A stretch of 64,000 nucleotides of DNA, taken from positions 267,978 to 331,977 of the forward strand of contig JAHNZQ020003146.1 of assembly GCA_019155205.2 (NCBI GenBank), in the 5' to 3' direction. The notes beneath the pieces are model-generated. The model ran no database searches and was not told the origin of the DNA. It worked only from the letters and a program-made list of their open reading frames with translations. This DNA is from Gracilaria vermiculophylla. Lineage: Eukaryota; Rhodophyta; Florideophyceae; Gracilariales; Gracilariaceae. Position 1 is the stretch's first letter; each line of letters begins with the position of its first letter. Positions 49,801-59,993 of the stretch are shown piece by piece. A program made the position numbers and the translations under genes.

Positions 49801-51419
49801 CCGTCAAAATCAGCATTATAAGGTGCGCATACGCATTCGTTAAAACGAAAAGTTCGATGGGGTGATATCTTCACTTGATGCGCCATGATAGATATACGAT
49901 GAAGACTGGGTTGCCGGTTGAATAACACTATGTCACCATCTAGCAAATGACGTTCGACAATGGTCCCCGGCACCAATTCGTTTGCGAGCTTCTCGCGATT
50001 GCCATATTTTAGAAACTTCCTCGTGCCATCTGGAAACTCCACATGATTCGCCCCCGGATAGTTTTGCAGCCCGTTTCGTATTAGATTTCTGAGCATTTCC
50101 ATGTTGAACTTTGTTGCTCGTTCGGGGAATGTCAAAATCTTTGCCACATGAATGGGAACTCCGACCTGATCAATGCGTAGGTTGGGGTCCGGGGAAATGA
50201 CGGTTCTGCCTGAGAAATCAACACGCTTACCAGACAAATTTCCCCGAAAGCGTCCTGTTTTGCCCTTCAAGCGTTGACTCACCCCTCGCAGAGATTTGCC
50301 AACCCCCTGTTGCACTGGTAAGCCTGGTTGGTCGGAATTGATGTAGCGCGCGACTTCATACTGCAAGTGATCCCAACTTTCATAGATATTAGAAGGTGTC
50401 CCTCCTTTCTCTAATAGTTGAGTTATTACTGTATTCATGTGCACTATTTCTGCTGCCTTCATCGTCAAGTCATCCTCGTTTGATCCGGCGGCCGGATCAG
50501 AGCAAACCGAAGGTCGAATGCACAACGGTGGAACCGGAAGGTATTGCACCAAAAGGCGCTCCGGTCTTCCAAACTCAGGATTCATGTCAAGAAGCTTCAC
50601 GTCCTCCGCAGTAATATTCTTAAACAGGTTCAAAACGCGCATAGGATTGAGACTGTCTGCACTTTTGGGCATATGCTTCTTGAGATCCGGGTTATTGGCA
50701 GCAGCCATTTCAAACACCGGGTCTAGGTACGGAGCATTCTCATCGTTTTCCTCACTCTCATCTTCGTCGTCATCTTCTTTTTTCTTGGTTGGGGGCTTGT
50801 TGTCAAGCGGATAGTGCATAACCCTCAGAACGGCGGTCTTCTTCACAACGCCATTTCTTCTCCCGCAGTACATGCAGTCCTTCACTCTTTTCCCCTTTTC
50901 CCAGATCTCATGAAGTATGGACGTTTTTACTTTGCTCTTTGCGAGCCGTCGTAAATACCGTTGTCGGACATCTTCATCCAGCATGACGCGGGAACAAAAT
51001 TTGCATATCGTTTGCAAGATCTTCAGGGTGGCCTTGAAGTAACCGGCGTGAAAGACCGGCAACACAAGCCTTATGTACCCAAAATGACCAATGCATAGTT
51101 CTTGCTTTTGGTTGCAGGTTTCGCACATTGCATTCTTGTCAATGGCCCCGAGGCGCGGGTCAAGCGCGCCGCCGCGAATTTGCGAGCGGTCGCGCAGGTC
51201 ATAAATCTCGCGATTGTTGACGACGATGTGAGCATTCGACGCAATCTCCTCGGCGGAGGCGACGCCGAACTTGATAGCCTTGATTCGATTAGGGGCCGCC
51301 GACTGCTCCACAGTCTCCTTCTTCTTCGTGACGCGCGGGGGCCGAATGACGAAAGAAGTGTCTGGTTTTGCGGCGCTGGCGTCAGTTTCCTCCGTTTGAA
51401 CTGGTGTTTCTTTGCACAT
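46890..51419 (-). CDS. RPC1: RNA polymerase III largest subunit RPC1, two exons
   Basis: Exon 1 (51419-47371) and exon 2 (47274-46890) join across a 96-nt intron (GTAAGT, branch TTCTAACA, acceptor AACAG), giving about 1,477 residues. It has the zinc-binding N-terminus C-E-T-C-N-Q-K-Q-E-L-C-I-G-H-F-G and C-K-F-C/C-M-Y-C, the catalytic N-A-D-F-D-G-D-E-M-N-L-H, the F-H-F-A-G switch region and the Pol III-type C-terminus (L-L-A-D-C-M-T-S-S-G, L-G-I-T-R-F-G-I-Q-K-M, S-E-R-I-I-M-G-L-P). There is no CTD heptad repeat, which with the C-terminus separates it from RPB1. It transcribes tRNA, 5S and other small RNAs. A Lys/Asp/Glu-rich insert lies near residues 220-240. Splicing falls in the conserved G-I-E-G-A-R/H-S-I-L-H-E junction. 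The ATG at 51419 is the first in frame. Confidence 0.96.
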
Positions 51420-53180
51420 GGTGCTTCGAATGCACGCCGTTCGCACGTGTTGAGAGCTAGCGACGTTGTGATTAGTGAATGGGTGCACGGATTTGAGCTG
51501 AAGCTTTCACTACCTAACTTCAGAAAAGTTGGGGAACCAGCGCTCTCTGAAAGGGATCATGCGGCCCGTGTTTGATGAGGATGGTTCCGTTTGAATCAGT
51601 CTTTTCAGGGATCACTCGAGTCTTTCTGTGAGCTGTTGTAAAATAATCTGGCAAGATGCACGCCGACGGGGACTAAGACGGCGACGGCGGCGGCGGCGGC
51701 GCTTGCATGGGTGCCACAGAGCTGTCTCAGAGTAGTAGAGATCTGCAGTTTAGACAGATGCTCGCATATGATGCGCACTGCTTCGCTGTAGCGAAAGACG
51801 CATTTCGAGGCCGGTTTTTTGAAGCTCTCCTTTTCAAAAATATACGACGCGCATCAAAAGTAAGGCTCCTAACTTTCACCTTCCCACTGCTCGCAATGGA
51901 GGAAGGACCTGCGTTCTTTCTTTGTGCAAAAACGTCGCGACGAAATGGAGCGGAAGCCTATCCAGACAAGGAAATGAGCATGTATCCAAGCAAAAACTAA
52001 GCCTGTGGGGGAATCCTTCCCGTTCTTCCCATGTTGCATCTGTCCTCGAAAACGGGTATTGCTGCTAAATCATCGCGGAGTTTTTGAGAACCTACTTTAA
52101 GACGAAGAAAACAGGTGCTTGTCTGCTTTACAGCTTCATGTTTCGTTCGCTAAAATCCCTCCCGAGCCCGTTCTGTGATCCTAGTTACTGTTGATAGGGA
52201 ACGGATACACTTGGTAAAGTTCAGTGCCCTTCGGCCTCAGTGACTTTTGTGGTTTTTGGTTTACAGAACTGTTCTAATTCTCTCTTTCTCATCCTGACAA
52301 TCTCCCCTGACTTCATTGGACATTGGTTTACCTTGGCCTGAGTCTTTGCCAATAAAATAATCGACACTCATGGAGTGCGGAGCATTCCCTGAATGAGCTT
52401 CAACGTATGCACTCCTCACTGAAGGGGCGCTGTAGCGCATTGTCGCACGTTGTTGCGCATTGCTGCGCGTTGTCGCACATTAATGCACGTTGCGCATCTC
52501 TCTGCGGAAACGTCTCACAGGCCCACTGCGGAAACAAACCGCACACAAACCAATCCAACGCTGCCTGTTTTAAGGTTACCGTTATACATGCTGTGCATAA
52601 AATACGGCAGATTGTGGCCGACGACGTCACTTTCATCGATTGCATCGCTTTGGCAGCGGGTCGACCACCTTTGTGGCTTTGACGCCTGCAGCATGGTTTG
52701 TATTCCACCCGCTGCTGTGTTTACCAGGGCGCTCCCTAGGAATGAGGCAGCGGGGAAGGCGCAAGCACAGCGTGACGGGGAGAAAACTACGAAGGGCAAA
52801 CCGTTGCGCAATTGAAAGTGGCGCCCACCAACGCGTGCTCCCATTTTGCTGACGTGTTCACGCCTCTCGGCGTGAGCAAACCAGTCAGTTAACACAGAAT
52901 TTAGCATGTGAGTGCTGTCGTCTGGGGAGGAAACCAATGAAAAATGATACCTTGGTAAGTTGGACATCTCATGATGAAGATTACGCAGAGCGGACCCCCT
53001 AGTTTGTTTGTCCACTATTTGAAGCAAAACCGAATCTTGCTCGAATCGAGAAGTACGCAATAAACATGCAAATAGTTCCTAGTCATCCTACTTTTCACAT
53101 AAAAGTTTCTGCGTCAATAAAACTACAAAGCACAGTCATACATGAAATTGTCAGTGTGTTCTGCCAAGTAAATGAAGTAC
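51420..53180. other. Gene-poor stretch upstream of RPC1
   Basis: A 97-codon ATG frame at 51707-52000 (+), just after a GGC run, and an open minus frame at 53060-52515 have no recognisable features and are not called. A 20-bp tandem repeat is listed separately. The rest shows nothing I can support. Confidence 0.4.
52429..52498. repeat. 20-bp tandem repeat, 3.5 copies
   Basis: Units start at 52429, 52449, 52469 and 52489, consensus near GTTGTTGCGCATTGTCGCAC, each carrying TTGCGCA-like words. Confidence 0.75.
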
Positions 53181-53316
53181 AAAAAAGAAGTGTTGCTCCG
53201 TGTAGCTATCGTACTTCTCAACCCACGAGCCTCTTCTTGGAATCGAACCCGCGACCTGGAGTGGCGTCGAAGATACGACTGCCAACTGCCGCTTCGGTCT
53301 TACCGATGGACTACCA
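53181..53316 (-). ncRNA. tRNA-like Pol III unit (tRNA pseudogene or SINE-like)
   Basis: On the minus strand a D-arm/A-box-like TGGTAGTCCATCGG (53316-53303) is followed by a perfect B-box GGTTCGATTCC (53249-53239) preceded by the typical T-arm half GGTCGCG, and by a T6 run (53186-53181) that would end Pol III transcription. A 5-bp CGAAG/CTTCG stem with a 19-nt loop sits where the anticodon arm should be. The 3' half of the T stem does not pair and there is no proper acceptor stem, so it is not a functional tRNA. A tRNA-derived SINE or decayed tRNA gene is most likely. Confidence 0.5.
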
Positions 53317-54551
53317 CAACGAAACAACTGCTTGTCTGTGCTGCAACGACGGTTGATATTTGAACAACCCCCCGTGAAAGAACCGTGTTGTGCAAAACCC
53401 TATCATATGCTGAAAGAGAGGAGAGGAACCGTACATGTATTTCATGTCGCATCTCAATTAGAAGATTCAATGGGCTGGTAGTCGCTAATAATTTCCCTTG
53501 AACGTTTCGCTATGGTGGGTGCTACTCGAGCATTTGCAACGTTTTTGAGTGTTTTGGAGTCGATAACGTTAATTGCAATTTGACCATGCAGTGTCGCAAC
53601 AGTTAAAAATCTCTACAAGTGGAGGTTTGGGATTGATATGTCACACCTTTCAGATTGGTCTATTCGTCTGCTTTATAATGGTCAGTCGCCCTTAATGTCA
53701 TGATGGCAGAAATTATACCTTTTTACGTTGTTCGTTGCTTTTGAACGAAGATTGGTCTCACTGTTGAGGACACGACATCCCATACATTCTAAAAAAAAAG
53801 AGGAAACAACATTATTGCAGCTTTTTGCAAGCGCTGTGAAGAAGTTCACAAGTATTTGGTCTAGTGTGGGATGGAGTTATGTTTTTGTATGAATGTTTTA
53901 GAAAGTGCAATATACCATACATGGTAGAAATCGACTCCAGAAACAGCATGAACTCATTTCATTTTCATAGCAACACGACAAATATGTGTCTCATCTCTCA
54001 TAACATCAAGCACAATAGCGAGATATGTTTGCCGTCTACCGTTTCGAGCGCAAGAGAGATCCGGAATTGTTCAACCCTTTCATTAGTTTTATGATGACAA
54101 ACATTCTGCTCGGATAAGTACTATACACTACCTGCAACTGATGGAGTCGCTTATATTGTTCTACAACTGTTAAAGACCGTAGCGTGTTAGGAAAACTCTC
54201 ACAGGTGATAAGAGGCTTCTCAATTGAGTTTGATTCTTGGTCGATAAATAAAGTAGATGTTCTTGATTAACGACGGCGGTGAAATTTCTTTCCATACAAA
54301 CAGCCGGGAAATGTGCAAATGATATGTCAACAGTTCCGCCAAACGTACGCGATCCAACTGACTCGTGCCCATATTTGTGTCGACGCTTGCAGCACAACGC
54401 CGTCAAGAATATTGCAGTTGGGAGTGCAAGTCGTATGCATGGCAATGGCCACGAACGGCTGCATGCATGGCATCGATAGATTTTGGGTTTCTGTAGCCCC
54501 TAAAGAAAGCAAAGTGCACTTCCTCTGAATTACAAGATGCATCGTTGGACC

Positions 54552-54651
54552 NNNNNNNNNNNNNNNNNNNNNNNNNNNNNNNNNNNNNNNNNNNNNNNNN
54601 NNNNNNNNNNNNNNNNNNNNNNNNNNNNNNNNNNNNNNNNNNNNNNNNNNN
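54552..54651. other. 100-N assembly gap
   Basis: Exactly 100 undetermined bases, the usual placeholder for a gap of unknown size between contigs. Confidence 0.98.
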
Positions 54652-54839
54652 CGCGTGTTACCATTTCGGTAACGTCCCAACCGATGGCCAATGTCGCACC
54701 ATGCATGCAGCGGCGGAAAACGAACGAAACCGCACTGGCAGCTTCGAATCAGAACGGGAAACACCTAAAGACGATGCAATCCGTGGGCATATGTTGAGCG
54801 AATGTTGGTGACTTGAGGCGCCGCCCGCGTCTACCAATC

Positions 54840-55015
54840 GTAATTAACGCCGTTATCGACGCCGTAATCATCGCCGTAATCAATGTCGTAATCGACGCCG
54901 TAATCATCGCCGTAATCAATGTCGTAATCGACGCCGTAACCATCACCGTAATCAATGTCGTAATCATTGCCGGAATCAATGTCGTAATCAATCCCATAAT
55001 CAATGCCATATTCGA
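54840..55015. repeat. 36-nt tandem repeat made of 12-nt GCCGTAATCNNN units
   Basis: Units such as GCCGTAATCATC, GCCGTAATCAAT and GTCGTAATCGAC alternate for about 175 bp and lose regularity to the right. The minus strand is open through the whole array and would encode Asp/Tyr/Gly-rich repeats (Y-G-V-D-Y-D-I-D) after a short Leu-rich segment (frame 55190-54831, no ATG). Whether it is translated is unclear. Confidence 0.75.
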
Positions 55016-55215
55016 CTACGTCTCTGGACCACAGGCGCGGAACCAAATTGAGATTCGGCAGTTGTCGACATTGCGTGGCGGTGATGCACACTGATTCAAG
55101 TTTATTATTGGCGTGGTTCGCTGGAGACGGGATTGCGCTCAATGGCAGGGCGACGTTGTGGAATGAGAGCTGGTAGAGCTTGGGTTGCAATGCAGTTTAG
55201 AAAGAAGACATGGAG

Positions 55216-55223
55216 TATAAAAG
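55216..55223 (+). promoter_or_regulatory. TATA box of the repetitive basic protein gene
   Basis: TATAAAAG in the context GGAGTATAAAAGCACG, 180 nt upstream of the ATG at 55403. Confidence 0.5.
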
Positions 55224-55402
55224 CACGTTGGAGAGGCAGAAGTGGGGAGCAGAATGGATCGGTTGCAGCCCCTGCGACGGTCAAGCATCCTCTTTGCTAC
55301 CTTGCGTCGCCCAAGTCTTGTGTCGTTCTCCAGCACCGCTTGTGACTGTTCAGGGAAGGGGCTGTCGTTTGAAGCTAACACAGGAAGAACCACAAAACAG
55401 CA

Positions 55403-56647
55403 ATGAGCAGCGTGGAGAAGAATCCCGCGTGCAGAGCGATGGGAAACAGTTCGCTGTTGCGATCTGTGCCACCACTGGCGAGTAGTTCGCATCGGTCTGG
55501 GGCCCACGGTGAAGGGAGTGCTCCACGGGGAAACACGGAACAGAGCAGCAATCCTCACCGCCGGGAGCGGCGAGAGACTCATGGAAGAGACGGGGAGCAG
55601 AGGGTCGATCGCCGTGAACGTGAACGGAGTCCCGAAAAGAACGGGGAACGGCGCCAGTGTCAATGGAGTAGGGAGAAGAACGCGGAAAGCCGTAAGCGTC
55701 AATGGGGTGAGGAAAAGAACATGGAACGCCGTAGGCGCTGCTGGAGCGAGGAGAAGTATGTGGAACAACGAAAACGTCAACGGGGTGACGAGAAGGGCCT
55801 GGAACAGAGTGCGCATCGTTGTGAGCATGACGGGGTTCGCGGAAAGAGCGGGAATCCAGGGGCCATTGCTGTTGAGCTTCAAGGGACTCAGGGAAGGAGG
55901 GGGGAGCAAAGGGCCGTTGGGGTTGAGCGGGAAACCATGCCTCGTGCGCAGAAAGCCTCGCGTCTTGAGCGCAAAGCCTCGCGTCTTGAGCGCAAAGCCT
56001 CGCGTCTTGAGCTTGGAAGAAGGGGTGACAAGCACGGGGCTCAGCGTCCGCAGTCTCACCAGTGGAACCCGCAGCGCAGAGATGAGCATGTCGGACGGCG
56101 TCGGGAGACTGCGGAAAAGGGGGTTCAATGTCCTGAGCCCAACGAGAAGCCAACCGCAGGACAGGCGGCCAGGACGGAGAACCCCCTGAAACGCAGAAGG
56201 GAGCCCCCCAGCCCCGGGTTTGATGACAGCGTGCAACCGCCGCCGTTGAAGAAGGCGCGGCGGGGGCTGGTGTTCGACCTCGGCACCTACAACGAGTCAA
56301 GGAGGGCTTGGTTCAACTGGTGAGCTTATTTGCAGGAATCGTTCTATCGGCGAATGATGCGCCATAGAAAGCGGGCCATGATCCTTCAGTACAGGATCGA
56401 CGACGGGGAGTTCTATGGGTTGTACGAAGATATGCCCACGTCGTTGAAGTTTCTCAGAAAGGAAGGGCCGCGGCGGCTCGGGTTCTATTTGGGATCACGT
56501 GGGGTAACCATGGCGCAGTGGCGAGCTTTTGCTCTATGCGCGCTTCAGCGGCGCATGTGGCACCACAGAGCCCAAGCCGATGAAATGCAGCACAGCATGA
56601 CCGAAGCCCAACGGGCTGTGCTGACGGGCGTTTCCCGCTGGCCCTAG
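55403..56647 (+). CDS. Repetitive basic protein, ORF split by one in-frame TGA
   Basis: The first frame (55403-56323, 306 residues) has a Ser-rich start and five tandem 13-residue charged repeats of the type E-K-N-x-E-R-R-K-R-Q-W-G-E (about 55637-55830). A Gly/Arg-rich part follows, then three copies of K-A-S-R-L-E-R (about 55950-56010) and a basic region with P-P-L-K-K-A-R-R. After TGA at 56321-56323 the same frame continues to 56647 with a well-formed domain-like segment (E-S-F-Y-R-R-M-M-R-H-R-K-R, G-E-F-Y-G-L-Y-E-D-M-P, R-R-L-G-F-Y-L-G-S-R-G-V-T-M). Bases around the TGA read GTGAGCTTATTTGCAG, like a donor directly followed by an acceptor, but 16 nt is too short for a normal intron. Nonsense mutation, readthrough or sequence error are the options. 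Other frames of the repeat region are also open because of composition. The family is unknown. Confidence 0.45.
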
Positions 56648-57711
56648 ATTCGCACATACTCCACTTCATCCATGACCAATGACCGATGATGGGTATGGGT
56701 GCGACATGCACGCCGGTTTGTGGATCACATGCCCTTAAAAGCCGCGCCTCCTGTTTCATGTTTACAATCGATGAGGGAAAGGATTAGCGGTTGGACAGAC
56801 TTTTGGTATGTTTTGCGATGTCGTCAGCAACAGGCAACTGTCTAGTAGATCGCGGTGGGAAGCAAGTCGCAAGCATGGCAATAGCCATGAACAGTTCCAT
56901 GTACGGCGTCTGAAGATTATGGGATAACATGCGTACGACAGACGGTGTTTTAAAGATGGGAAGAGCACATCTCGGCCAACTTGTTTAGATCAACGGCGAG
57001 AGCGCAAGCGTCGAAGGTCGTTGATCGCAGCGCGAGCGAAGGGCAAGTACATTTGGGCACGTGCTCCTCGCTGATCCTCCCCGACGACCGGCAAGGGATG
57101 GCTTTATTGACTTTCGCGATGGCTGGGATCTGACTGTCTCTTCTCTCCTCGGAGGCAGTGACAGCCCAAGAGAGTGTAAGCCTGCATTAAGAGTATTAGC
57201 TTTGGGTCTACCATTTTGGCAGGCCCTGAGAACTACTCTACCGCTTGGACGGACTCTCCGCAGTGGAGTTTGGAGTTTAGTACGATATCACTCGTCACAC
57301 GGTAGATACGTTGGCATTGAGCAATGGTGTTCGGCCTGATCGAGTGTGCTTCGAAGATTATGAGCTCTTGTTCTCTATCCTGTAACGTGGTGAGCCATGC
57401 CGTACTCCAAGATGCCACAACACGGTCCTCTGCTGGTAATTCTTTTTCCCCACGAAGGCCAAAAACCGTAACGCGCGCTTCTCAATTACACGCATCAACG
57501 ACAAGCCTTCTCTTTCCGCCGGTGGCGGAAGCTCGTCGCGACGAGTAGCATTGGTCAACAAACACGGAAGCAAAACGTGTTGACGCCTTTCTTGGCTGCA
57601 GCATCTCACTCAAGACACATTACTTTTCATTCTACCTTCGAGCTGGCGGCCTGCTCTCAAGCGCGTGAATCGAACAAACGGAACGGGGAGTGCAGAAAAG
57701 CTCCGCGACGA
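56648..57711. other. Intergenic, nothing supported
   Basis: Short open frames on both strands (for example 57061-57339 + and 57418-57233 -) show no recognisable features. No repeats of note. Confidence 0.4.
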
Positions 57712-57951
57712 ATGCTCACTCTCGTGCAAAACGCGGCGCAGTTTGCGAAAAAGTCAACGGGAATTCAAGCAGCGGGCGCGCTGCCCAAGGTGCCAACGGC
57801 GCTAGGCGCTCCTTGGACGCTCCCTAAGGCTGATGTTCTACGGTTGAAGTTTGCCGTGGGACAATTGGACGCCAAGCGACAAATTTTGCGACGGGCTGCG
57901 GATCTGTTTTCTACATCACCTCGTTTGTTCAGCATGACTGAACTAGTGTGA
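57712..57951 (+). CDS. Small basic protein, possibly mitochondrial
   Basis: A 79-residue frame from the ATG at 57712. The N-terminus M-L-T-L-V-Q-N-A-A-Q-F-A-K-K can form a basic amphipathic helix typical of mitochondrial presequences. The rest is A-L-P-K-V-P-T, P-W-T-L-P-K-A-D and a helical R-L-K-F-A-V-G-Q-L-D-A-K-R-Q-I-L-R-R-A-A-D-L-F. No family is recognised. The size and helical C-terminus would suit an accessory subunit of a respiratory complex, but that is only a guess. The frame is open upstream to 57577 without an earlier ATG I would trust. Confidence 0.4.
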   Translation: MLTLVQNAAQFAKKSTGIQAAGALPKVPTALGAPWTLPKADVLRLKFAVGQLDAKRQILRRAADLFSTSPRLFSMTELV

Positions 57952-58397
57952 AGTAGGGAGCCAATTAGTTCTGAGCAGCCGCGAGTTCAAAGCCCTTGTC
58001 TTCTCGCATCAGACACTAATGTTAATCCGCATTTCTATGACTGCTCTATAGTACAGATAAGCTCGAATGAGTAGCGAAGGCGCAATGAATGAATGGAGCA
58101 CAGGAAAATCATAAAAATTGCGCGGCCCTTTGACGAAGCTCGAGATATTGTGGCGGCTCATAATACGCAACGCGTTTGTTCCTCGTTCTCTGCGGTCTAA
58201 CGCGCTGTCACACTCTATCATTGCATGTTCGGTTGTCGCAGTCGTTCGCTCCGGCCCAGCTTGTTTCTCGCGGTTTATAAGGCAAGCAGCGGCACAGCGT
58301 CTTGAATGCGAACAGGTCTGACAGCCTGCACATAGAAAGCGTCGCATCGAAGGCACCAGCCTTGAAACGCATCTTCTCCCACCAGCACGAAATCCCG
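57952..58397. other. Upstream region of the FIST gene
   Basis: The frame of the FIST gene extends to 58302 without an ATG. GGTTTATAAGG at 58272-58282 is a possible TATA element 120 nt before the chosen ATG. A minus-strand frame (58512-58009) overlaps but has no recognisable features. Confidence 0.45.
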
Positions 58398-59993
58398 ATG
58401 CAGCACAGCCGCTTTCAGGCTCTGCCGAAGGCAACATTCTGTGCTCCTGTAACCATAAAGTTGGTGAGAGTGCAAACCTCCTCAGGAAACACTTCGCTGT
58501 TGCACAGGCCATCAGCGTTTCACCATGCTAAACGTTCGAAACGAACGCGGTGCGATAATTGGGTTGCGCCAGTAAGTTGTGCCAAAATAGATGATTCCAG
58601 TTCCGTCAAGGCACCCGCTGCATCGTTTTCTTGGTCTGTAGGGCACTCTAGTCGCAAAGAGCCCCTCGATGCTCTTCAGGAGGCACTTTCCAAGGCGGGT
58701 AACACCCTTACAGCCTTGCGACAAACAGTGTCCGTTGCCTTTATTTTCATCAACTCATCATTCGAAAGTAGTCGCGGTGCAAATATGTCACGCGTTATAC
58801 AAACGGCTAAGAAAACATTGGCGATGAGAAGATTAATAACGCCGCAAACGAAGATTTTCGGGTCCACATCCGCTCAATACATAGAATCTGATGAAGAGGC
58901 GTCTGCCTCAGTGGCATTGGTACACTTTTCAGAGGCGACGGTGATCAAAACGTTCTGTATTGATGACCAGAACGATTTTGATATCGGGTGGAAGCAGGAC
59001 CAGTGGCATGAACTAGTAGGCGTTTCACCGAGTCCCGATCGTCATCTTCACATTTTTATGTTACAACACCCGGACTATGAACGAATGGAAGAACTCCTTT
59101 CGGGTCTAGATTTCTCGTATCCGGGAGTCCAAAAGTTTGGGGCTTCAGCAGGGAAGACAAACGCATTACATGAAGGCTATCTGTTTCACACAAATGGTGT
59201 GACGTCGAAACAAGGTGTCATTGGCCTAGCGCTTTCTAGTCCCGATGTGCAAATGAATGTCATGGTTGCTCAGGGAGCGCGCGGCGTCGGCCCGCTGCTG
59301 GAAGTACTTGAAGTCAAGGACGGCAACGAAATCACCCGTGCACGAGAGGTCAACACCCCGGGGGCAGCTGTCGCGGCCCCAATGATTCTTCTCGATATGT
59401 GGGCAAACACAGACAGCATTTCGTACGATGATAGAATGCGAGCCAAGGAGTACCTGCTTCTCGGAGTCGAAGTGTCAAACATCGCTGACTTGGCAACCTC
59501 ATCGATTTCTAGTTCCAATGACAAACAGAAGGCACCTGAAACTCAAAAACCTGTCGAAATGGTGATTCGCAAGGTGATAGGTTTCAACGAGGTGACCAAA
59601 TCGCTCATGGTTGAAGGGCATGTCGCGTTGGGGAGCCGAGTGCGCTTCCAAATTCGCGATGATGAAGCGGCTCGAGCCGAACTCACGTCATTGTTCAATA
59701 AGATGTCTCTGGAAGCGTCCTCGAAGGCAATGGAAGGCATGTCTTTAATGGGGGGTTTAATGTTGGTAGACACTGAACGCGGTACCCATCTGTTTGGAAG
59801 TACGATGCCTGACGCCGATCGTGCCATGTTCGTTGACCGTTTTCCAGTTCCATTGTCTATCCATACGTCGGATCGTCAGATTGGTCCACTTCCTGCTGGA
59901 GGCTTACTAGGTACTGCCGGCAATACATTCATCCTGTCTGCATCCGCATTATATGTTACTTTTTATGGTCGCACTAGCATTGGAATGGAATAG
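58398..59993 (+). CDS. FIST-domain protein with plastid-like presequence
   Basis: The 531-residue intronless protein has a Ser/Arg/His-rich N-terminus without acidic residues (about 1-65), then a FIST_N-type region (S-V-A-F-I-F-I-N-S-S-F, I-F-G-S-T-S-A-Q-Y, S-V-A-L-V-H-F-S) and a FIST_C-type region (Y-L-L-L-G-V-E-V, V-I-R-K-V-I-G-F, and the end L-P-A-G-G-L-L-G-T-A-G-N-T-F-I-L-S-A-S-A). FIST domains are thought to bind small ligands such as amino acids in sensory proteins; eukaryotic algae and plants have plastid-predicted members of unknown role. The G-S-T-S-A and A-G-G-L-L-G motifs are the most conserved features. The first ATG in frame is used. Confidence 0.7.
   Translation: MQHSRFQALPKATFCAPVTIKLVRVQTSSGNTSLLHRPSAFHHAKRSKRTRCDNWVAPVSCAKIDDSSSVKAPAASFSWSVGHSSRKEPLDALQEALSKAGNTLTALRQTVSVAFIFINSSFESSRGANMSRVIQTAKKTLAMRRLITPQTKIFGSTSAQYIESDEEASASVALVHFSEATVIKTFCIDDQNDFDIGWKQDQWHELVGVSPSPDRHLHIFMLQHPDYERMEELLSGLDFSYPGVQKFGASAGKTNALHEGYLFHTNGVTSKQGVIGLALSSPDVQMNVMVAQGARGVGPLLEVLEVKDGNEITRAREVNTPGAAVAAPMILLDMWANTDSISYDDRMRAKEYLLLGVEVSNIADLATSSISSSNDKQKAPETQKPVEMVIRKVIGFNEVTKSLMVEGHVALGSRVRFQIRDDEAARAELTSLFNKMSLEASSKAMEGMSLMGGLMLVDTERGTHLFGSTMPDADRAMFVDRFPVPLSIHTSDRQIGPLPAGGLLGTAGNTFILSASALYVTFYGRTSIGME

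Larger units (their letters stand above)
53317..55215. other. Gene-poor stretch with scaffold gap
   Basis: 53,320-54,550 is AT-rich with no supported gene. A 100-N scaffold gap lies at 54552-54651. Beyond it comes the 36-nt repeat and the promoter of the next gene. Confidence 0.5.

Noticed and set aside
47371..51488. Starting RPC1 at 51488
   Set aside because: That codon is GTG on the minus strand. The first ATG in frame is at 51419.
52515..53060. 181-codon minus-strand ORF as a gene
   Set aside because: No ATG at its start, no recognisable motif, and it overlaps the 20-bp repeat flank.
53220..53320. A functional tRNA gene
   Set aside because: The A- and B-boxes are good, but the T stem does not pair on its 3' side and no acceptor stem can be drawn, so it is listed only as a tRNA-like unit.
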